A stretch of 39,000 bases of DNA from Hydnum rufescens UP504 (lineage: Eukaryota > Basidiomycota > Agaricomycetes > Cantharellales > Hydnaceae): assembly GCA_014904985.1 (NCBI GenBank), contig MU129274.1, positions 1 to 39,000 on the forward strand, in the 5' to 3' direction. The notes under the pieces were generated by a model. It saw only the letters and a program-made list of their open reading frames with translations. It was not told where the DNA came from and did not search any database. The translations under genes and the position numbers were made by a program. Of this stretch, positions 33,080-39,000 are shown in pieces (the stretch's first letter is position 1; the number at the start of each line of letters is the position of its first letter).

Positions 33080-35810
33080 TTAGACCTCTTAGGCTGGCTT
33101 CCACTATGCAGGAAAGGACCTAAGAGGGTCAGCCCTGTAGGAAGCAGCTACTAGACATCTCTGTAGGAGCTCCTGTGTTACTGCTACATCCAATGAAGCA
33201 GCTGCTCACTGGTTATGCCCATGAGGTGTAGGCTGCTTAGTGCTTTCTTAATAAGGCATTTGCAGCTGCTATATGGTGGCATCTCTAGGAGCTCCTAGGA
33301 CAGTGCCATCTAGCAGCTCCTATTGAGTGGTCATCAGCTGCTATTCAAGCTCCTATGACCAATGATATGAGCTGCTATGTGGGCTTACTTCTAGCAGCTG
33401 ATGCCATACTGAAAACAAGCAGCTCCAATCCATTGCATATGTGTCTGCTGTATTTAAAAGGGGCTGCTAAGAAGCTTAACCAAGCTGCTCTTTGGCTATG
33501 CAGCTACTAAAATTTGGAATGGGCAAGCTGCTACCCATACCATAGCAGCTCCATTCCATCTTATGAGTAGCTGTTTCCACCTCCAAGAGGTACTGATAAA
33601 TGTTGGGCAGCTGCTCTTTGGCTATGCAGCTACTGAAATTTAGGATCGCAGCTGCTACCCATACTATAGCAGCTCCATTCCATCTTATGAGTAGCTGTTT
33701 CACCTTCAAGAGGTGCTGATACATGTTGGGCAGCTGCTATGTGGCCATGCAGCTACTGAGATCTGCAATCAGCAGCTGCTACCCATTCCATAGCAGCTCC
33801 ATTCCATCTTATGAGCAGCTGTTTCACCTCCAAGAGGTGCTGATAAATGTTTGGCAGCTGCTATGTGGCCATGCAGCTACTTGAGATCTGCAATCAGCAG
33901 CTGCTACCCATTCCATAGCAGCTCCATTCCATCTCTATGAGCAGCTGTTTCACCTCCAAGAGGTGCTGATAAATGTTGGCAGCTGCTATGTGGCCATGCA
34001 GCTACTTGAGATCTGCAATAAGCAGCTGCTACCCATACCATAGCAGCTCCATTCCATCTTATGAACAGCTGTTTCACCTCAAGAGGTGCTAATAAATGTT
34101 GGGCAGCTGCTATGTGGCCATGCAGCTGCTTAAGATCTGTTATCAGCAGCTGCCACCCATACCATAGCAGCTCCATCTCATTCCATAAGTGGCTGATGCA
34201 TAATATTGAAAATGTTGAGCAGCTCCTATGTGGCCATGCAGCTGCTTGAAATCTGCAATCAGCAGCTGCTACCATTCTATAGCAGCTCCATCCCATTCCA
34301 TAAGTGGCAGATGCATAACATTTAAAATGTTGAGCAGCTCCTATGTGGCCATGCAGCTGCTTGATATCTGCACTCAGCAGCTGCTACCCATCCCATAGCA
34401 GCTCCATTCCATTCCAGTAGCTCCTATGTGGCTATGCAGCTACTTGAGATCTGCAATCAGCAGCTGCTACCCCCATAGCAGCTCCATCCCATCCAGTACC
34501 CTATGTGCTATGCAGCTACTGAGATCTGCATCAGCAGCGCTACCCATCCCATAGCAGCTCCATCCCATTCCAGTAGCCCTATGTGGCTATGCAGCTACTT
34601 GAGATCTGCAATCAGCAGCTGCTATGTGGTCATGCAGCTGCTTGAGATCTGCAACCAGCAGCTCCTACCCAGTTTGTAGCAGCTCCTGTGCAGTTTGTAG
34701 CAGCTCCTATCCAATTTGTAGCAGCTCCTATCCATTCCATAACTAGCTGATGCATAGCATTTATCAGCTGCTATATGGACCATCTAGCTGCTGAGATCTG
34801 GAATAATCACCTCCAATCCATTCTATGAGTAGCTGATACATAGCATTTATCAGCTGCTATATGTGGGCCATGTACTGCTGAGATTTGGAACTCCTTGCTC
34901 CTACCCATGCCATATGTAGCTGATATATATCAGGAGAGTTACTAATGAGGATTGATCAGTTGCTATACAGCTCCTACCCATTCCATACATAGCTGATATA
35001 TACCAAGAGAGCTGCTGATGAGCATGAATGAGCTTCTATATGGCCATGTAACTGCTGAGGATCTGGAACATTCAGCCCCTATCCATTTCAGAGGAGCTCC
35101 AATTCATTCCATGAGTAGCTTATATATCTTCAAAAGATCTGTTCATAAGCATTGATCAGCTGCTATGTTTCCATACAGCTGCAGAGATCTTCAACAAGGA
35201 GTACATACCCATTCTATAGCAGCTCTGATTAGTCTTATAAGCAACTGATATATCTCTAAAAGATCTCCTTTATAAGCATTGATCAGCTGCTGTGTGGCCA
35301 TGCACCTAGTGAGATCTGGAACCAGCAGCACCTAGCCATTCTATAGCAGATCCAATCCTGTCTCCAAGTCACTAATACATGAATACATGATCTCAAAGAG
35401 CTGCTGATAGGCATGATGAGCTGCTATATGGCCATGCAGCTGCTGAGGTTTGGAGCCAGCAGCAGCTACCTAGTCCATAGCAGCCCCATTCCATCTCATA
35501 AGTATCTCCAAAGAGCTGCTATCAGCATTGATCTGCTCCTACACAGACCTTCTTCCACCAGTTGCTAGCATACTGAGAGCCAGCAGCTCCCACCCACTAC
35601 CATACTAGCCTATATTAGTACTATCTAAGGAACTGCCAGTCAGCAGCACTCAGCTACCATGCCCCCCCACAGCTGCTATGCTAAGCAGTGATCAGCTGCT
35701 GTAGCATCAGAAGAGCCCCTGACAAGCAGGCATCAGCTCCTAAACAGGCTCACATCCACTGGCATATGAGGAACTGGCTGCTCTGATTCATTTGATAGTA
35801 GTTTACACAG
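33080..35810. repeat. AGCAGCTGCT-rich satellite array
   Basis: About 2.7 kb are filled with CAGCTGCT, AGCAGCTCC and TATGTGGCCATGCAGCTAC motifs. From about 33480 a higher-order unit of about 122-126 bp repeats at 33482, 33606, 33728, 33852, 33978 and 34102, then about 115 bp at 34217 and 34332. It then degenerates into units of about 75-125 bp with deletions (34420-34700), and further right only the short motif remains. Consensus order in a unit: GGCAGCTGCTATGTGGCCAT, GCAGCTACTTGAGATCTGCA, ATCAGCAGCTGCTACCCAT, CCATAGCAGCTCCATTCCAT, AGCTGTTTCACCTCCAAGAG. AGCAGCTGCT is itself a perfect palindrome. ORFs inside are repeat translations only. Confidence 0.92.
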
Positions 35811-36109
35811 TATTAGAGGGGCTACTATTTGTATAGCCTATTCAGGGCATCGCCCGTCAGAAGAGTCGGAAGAACTGAGGCTGGGCACAGGCAAATCCTG
35901 GGTGAAGGCCAGGCTACAGGGCTGTTAATTGATCGCACCACAGGGTGATCAGCCACATTACTGCCATTCCCTGGACGAACAGTGGGCAACTGGAGGGGTT
36001 TCTTCACGGTGGTCGCCCATCATGTTCAGCTCAGGTCCGCTGGTCGAACATGAGATCCCCGTCTTCCATTTCGCATGTCAGCTTGGGAAAGTGTAGGGAA
36101 TCGTTCCGG

Positions 36110-37550
36110 GGATTGCCCGATGGCTCCCGGTCGTCAGCAATATCCACGCGATGCATGGCAGCAGTAAGGCCCTGGATGTCGATGTGTTGTGGAAGGTGAT
36201 GCAAGAACTCACACTGCTCCCCTTTGGCATATGGTGTGATACGGGACTAATGAAATGTAAGAACCTAAAATAAATAAAATCCGCGATCAGAACCACGCCG
36301 CACCACACCCCCACAAACCACAGGGCCATCGCACCGATATCACCACCGAGGGAGAGGGACCGACGTACGAATCGGCATGACTCAATTTCAGGGGAAAGGA
36401 CGCTTGCGAGCCAGCCTGGACGGAGTGTACCAGAGGTGGGTAGGCTCCAGAACCCATCGGCGGGATACCAACACCCGATGAGACGACGTCACTGGGATAC
36501 AGCGCAGAATGCACCCCAATGCCGTGTGCATTTTCGCGGAATTTTATTTCCTCGGAAATACTTTCAGGGGTTATTCCGTCCGCCCGCATTCCAAGAGTAT
36601 GGAGTACAAGTAACGAATAGACACCTCTGGGAGACGAAAGGCGGCATTGATAAGGTGTGCTAACACGTCTGGATGGACAGAGCACAAGATTGAGGCTAGT
36701 TGTACAGAGGTGGACCAGACCACGGTGGACACCTCTTTCGTGAGCGGGAGGAAGGCTATTGGGCCAGTGGGGAGGAAACGTTGATAGGCAGTAGTATTGT
36801 GCTGAGGATGGTTCGACGATGGATGATGCAATGTACCAACGACGGCATGCGAAGGATATGCCCACCCAGAGGATCCAATCTCCGCGAAGGACTGAACGGA
36901 CGACTTGAAACCATCAGCACCGATCTAGGAAATAAATTTAGCTTGGGTCAGCACGCAGGCACCCCCCTAAGAAAGACCCATACCAATAGACGAGTTCGCA
37001 ATGAACGCCCACCCGAAAGGTTGACGATGGGCCAGGTCCTGCTTCGAGTGATCGACTTCACTTTGACCTGATCTATAAGTTCGACCCTCTCTGGGATCTC
37101 ATCCAATCTGCAGAGCAATGCACGGTGCAAATTGAGGTTTTCCGTCAGACGGGCCATCTCAAATGTGCTGCCGACCGGGGTCGATATCCGAATTGGAAAA
37201 AAGATTCTGGAGTTGCTAATCCCGTCCCAGACCTAGGAGAGTGGGTAATTGATACCAATGAGCCAGGGCATCCGGGACTTGGCGACATACCTGCATGCTC
37301 TCAATCGGGGATGTACGTGATTGTTCGACATGCTTCCACACACCGATGCCTATATTACTTGGCATGACGGAAAAAGACAGGTCTTGCGTACTATCGAGGA
37401 ATTCATGAGAGGCATTGGTGATAGAACAACGCTGCTTGAATATGTATACGGATCTGAATTCCAGTTATATTTGTGAGTGAGATCACTTGCATCCACCAGG
37501 GCGATGTTCAATAGCTCCCTTGCCAAAGGGAGTGACCCTAGCAGACACAT
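36110..37550 (-). pseudogene. COQ6: COQ6-like ubiquinone biosynthesis monooxygenase, decayed
   Basis: COQ6 is a mitochondrial FAD monooxygenase that hydroxylates the ubiquinone ring. On the minus strand, family text appears in order: LNIALVDASDLTHKYNW (about 37520-37460), ITNASHEFLD (about 37423-37393), GVWKHVEQSRTSPIESMQ, VWDGISNSRI, MARLTENLNLHRALLCRLDE, IGADGFKSSVQSFAEIG, TAYQRFLPTGPIAFLPLTKE, VVWSTS, LINAAFRLPEVSIRYLY, and AGSQASFPLKLSHADSYV (about 36430-36370). Three canonical introns fit in phase (37391-37350, 37290-37233, 36983-36925). But frames break near 37430 and near 36580, the N-terminal GxGPAG-type dinucleotide-binding loop is not recognisable, and the FAD-binding GDAAH...HPLAGQG block expected near 36360 is absent. 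C-terminal-like text (EFLHHLPQHIDIQGL, about 36230) lacks the usual ending. A broken extra copy is most likely. Confidence 0.8.
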
Positions 37551-37831
37551 GAGACACAATTCTAGATGCCCACAAAATGATTGGGCAAGAGGAGATGAGG
37601 GACCCAGAGGGGTACCAGGACATGATGAGCGATATGAGTACAGAATTGCAGGCCGCGAGACGTTTGGGGTGAAGAATGGAGGAGGTACCTAGGGAAGACA
37701 GATTCGGTGAGGAGGGGATGATACTGTAAATGAGAATGGACTGCCTACGATGTAGCGAAGCAGTCAACGGGGGTGATCCTGATTTCAATTGATTTGGTCT
37801 AATAGGCAGTAGATTTCTGCTTGCATTGATG
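37551..37831. other. Remainder upstream of COQ6-like copy, no supported gene
   Basis: A minus ORF (37788-37483) overlaps here and could contain a decayed N-terminus with a mitochondrial-type Arg/Ser-rich start, but no family motif is visible. Confidence 0.35.
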
Positions 37832-38355
37832 CTAAAAAGAAGATGTCACATTCAGCTGAAAGGGAGGCTTCAAGGGATAGCCAAAGTGACACTGACTACA
37901 TTTGGCAGACATGGTCACGGCCTTCATCTCCAATGACTGAACTCTGTTACTCTTGGCATCCCTCTCTTGGCACACATCATCTCGCTCTTGAGTCAGGGCT
38001 GCGACTTGGTCCTCCCAGCCGGCAGATCTCGCAACAGTGGCAGATAATTGGGTAACGACAGCACGGGCTTCTTGAACCTTGCGCAATGAAGCACGATTCA
38101 AGGCTTCGGCCACTTTGAGGTTCATTGTAGCTTGAGCAAGCTGTTTGTCTGTGTTATCCCCGGGAGAGGACAATTGAAGTAACCTGCAATCTGATGAACC
38201 TGGTCCAGGGCTTTTGTCCCTCTATCATAGGTATGAATTAGAGGATAAGGATACAAAGAAAGAGGGTACCATATACATACTCTGTCAGAGAAGGTCAATG
38301 AGTGGGCATCTTCATCACATAACAGGGCGACTACAAATACCCTTGAAGGCCCCAT
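37832..38355 (-). CDS. Small two-exon coiled-coil protein, unknown
   Basis: Exon 1 is 38355-38281 (MGPSRVFVVALLCDEDAHSL...), followed by a 59-nt GT-AG intron (38280-38222), and exon 2 is 38221-37832, giving about 154 aa with phases that close. The middle is a heptad-like helix (LAQATMNLKVAEALNRASLR, QVAALTQERDDVCQERDAKS), followed by a CSQCHFGYP motif with two Cys near the end. No catalytic motif or membrane segment. I do not recognise the family; the exon 1 peptide is followed so cleanly by a donor that I favour a real gene or a recent fragment of one. It sits between two arrays that share a sequence core. Confidence 0.5.
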
Positions 38356-38531
38356 TTTAACATATGAAAAGGTACCCTTGAAGGGTTTTTTTGTAGCAGG
38401 ATATCATCTGCTACACCAAGTACTACACAAAGCTCACTTGCTATCCCTTCCATGAACAACTTGCTAGGGGAATTTGAGCACCTACTATGGCCAATATACC
38501 ACCAGCTATGAGGAAAATTCACTTGTTAGAG

Positions 38532-38783
38532 CCATCCAATCACCCACTACAGGCATCCAATCACCTGCTACAGGCATCCAATCACCTGCTACAGGCATCC
38601 AATCACCTGCTACAGTTGGCTAATCACTTGCTACACTCATTGAATCACCTGCTACACCCATCCACCCACCTGCTACAGCCATCCAATCACCTGAAACACC
38701 CATGCAATCACCTGCTACACCCACCCAATCACCTGCTACACCCATCCAATCTCCTGCTACACCCATCCAATCTCCACCTAACG
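38532..38783 (+). repeat. 21-bp minisatellite, 12 units
   Basis: Twelve consecutive 21-bp units with consensus CCATCCAATCACCTGCTACAC; units 2-4 are identical and the others differ at a few positions. Because 21 is a multiple of three, one plus frame stays open and spells a seven-residue repeat (SNHLLQA-like). There is no spacer/repeat alternation, so it is not a CRISPR array. Confidence 0.95.
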
Positions 38784-39000
38784 CACCCTCAAAAAGGTAC
38801 CTCTTAGGTGGGTTCCGGTTGCATTGGCCTTTGACCTAAGAGGTGGTTTTTTATATAGGCACATCTAGGCGGTGTCTAAAGGTGTTCAAAAGATGAAAAA
38901 TTTCTAAGTCCTATAATAGGCACGCCTATCTGTGCCCGCCGCAGGCGCCACTCCCAGGCTTTTAACTATTTGATAGGCATTCTGGGTTGATTTAGGCATG
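38784..39000. other. Window end with short inverted repeat
   Basis: ACCTCTTAGGT at 38799-38809 and ACCTAAGAGGT at 38834-38844 form an 11-bp inverted repeat with a 24-nt spacer; related AGGCAC/TAGGCG motifs follow. Possibly the tip of a small transposon cut by the window edge. No gene seen. Confidence 0.5.

Noticed and set aside
33476..34296. Repeat-containing minus ORFs (82 and 130 codons)
   Set aside because: Translations of the satellite; unit length is not a multiple of three throughout and frames break between units.
38532..38783. Possible CRISPR array
   Set aside because: Units are contiguous without unique spacers, and the genome is eukaryotic.
38487..38807. 106-codon plus ORF with a heptad-like Leu repeat
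   Set aside because: It is simply the 21-bp minisatellite read in a frame that stays open because 21 is divisible by three.
1..39000. tRNA or rRNA genes
   Set aside because: Looked for T-arm-like GGTTCGAATCC blocks with matching acceptor stems on both strands and found none convincing; a dedicated tRNA scan was not possible.

Overview
The window reads as a basidiomycete fungus, most likely an Agaricomycete. Genes carry many short GT-AG introns (about 42 to 104 nt). Recognisable products are eukaryotic (ARPC3, GEMIN2, a TRPY/Yvc1-type channel, a COQ6-like monooxygenase, fungal GTP cyclohydrolase II), and a NACHT-WD40 STAND gene plus a KDZ-type transposase remnant are typical of mushroom-forming fungi. 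No viral, bacterial or CRISPR feature was seen. Exon borders were worked out by hand from reading frame, splice signals and remembered family motifs; no search was run.

Two kinds of DNA alternate. About 1-5830 and 27180-35800 are almost free of CpG and hold transposon relics, long palindromes, inverted repeats and a satellite. About 5840-27170 has ordinary CpG and holds the host genes; 35800-37800 is also CpG-bearing but holds a broken gene. The switches near 5830 and 27180 are abrupt, and the second lies inside a gene.

Layout. 1-800: pogo/CENP-B-type DDE transposase relic (minus). 1841-5838: non-coding element with ~270-bp inverted terminal arms enclosing a 332-bp and a 1161-bp palindrome. 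6469-~7130: MARVEL-like membrane protein, five exons. 7803-8273: proline-rich ORF. 8967-12078 (minus): TRPY channel with 22 exons, including 5-nt and 11-nt microexons. 12093-12800: ARPC3, head-to-head with the channel gene. 13283-14271 (minus): hotdog thioesterase. 15930-17063: GTP cyclohydrolase II. 17236-18130: unknown two-exon gene. 18655-20119: GEMIN2. 21325-22136: broken alpha/beta hydrolase. 25116-29261: NACHT-WD40 receptor with a frameshift in the WD array. 29510-30754 (minus): KDZ transposase C-terminus with a CGA-to-TGA-type stop. 31019-33045 (minus): broken unknown gene. 33080-35810: AGCAGCTGCT-rich satellite. 36110-37550 (minus): COQ6-like pseudogene. 37832-38355 (minus): small coiled-coil gene. 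38532-38783: 21-bp minisatellite whose core resembles the satellite.

The intact genes do not form a pathway; they are a housekeeping block (actin nucleation, snRNP assembly, riboflavin synthesis, vacuolar-type calcium channel) flanked by methylation-like, transposon-rich DNA that appears to reach into the immune-receptor-like gene.
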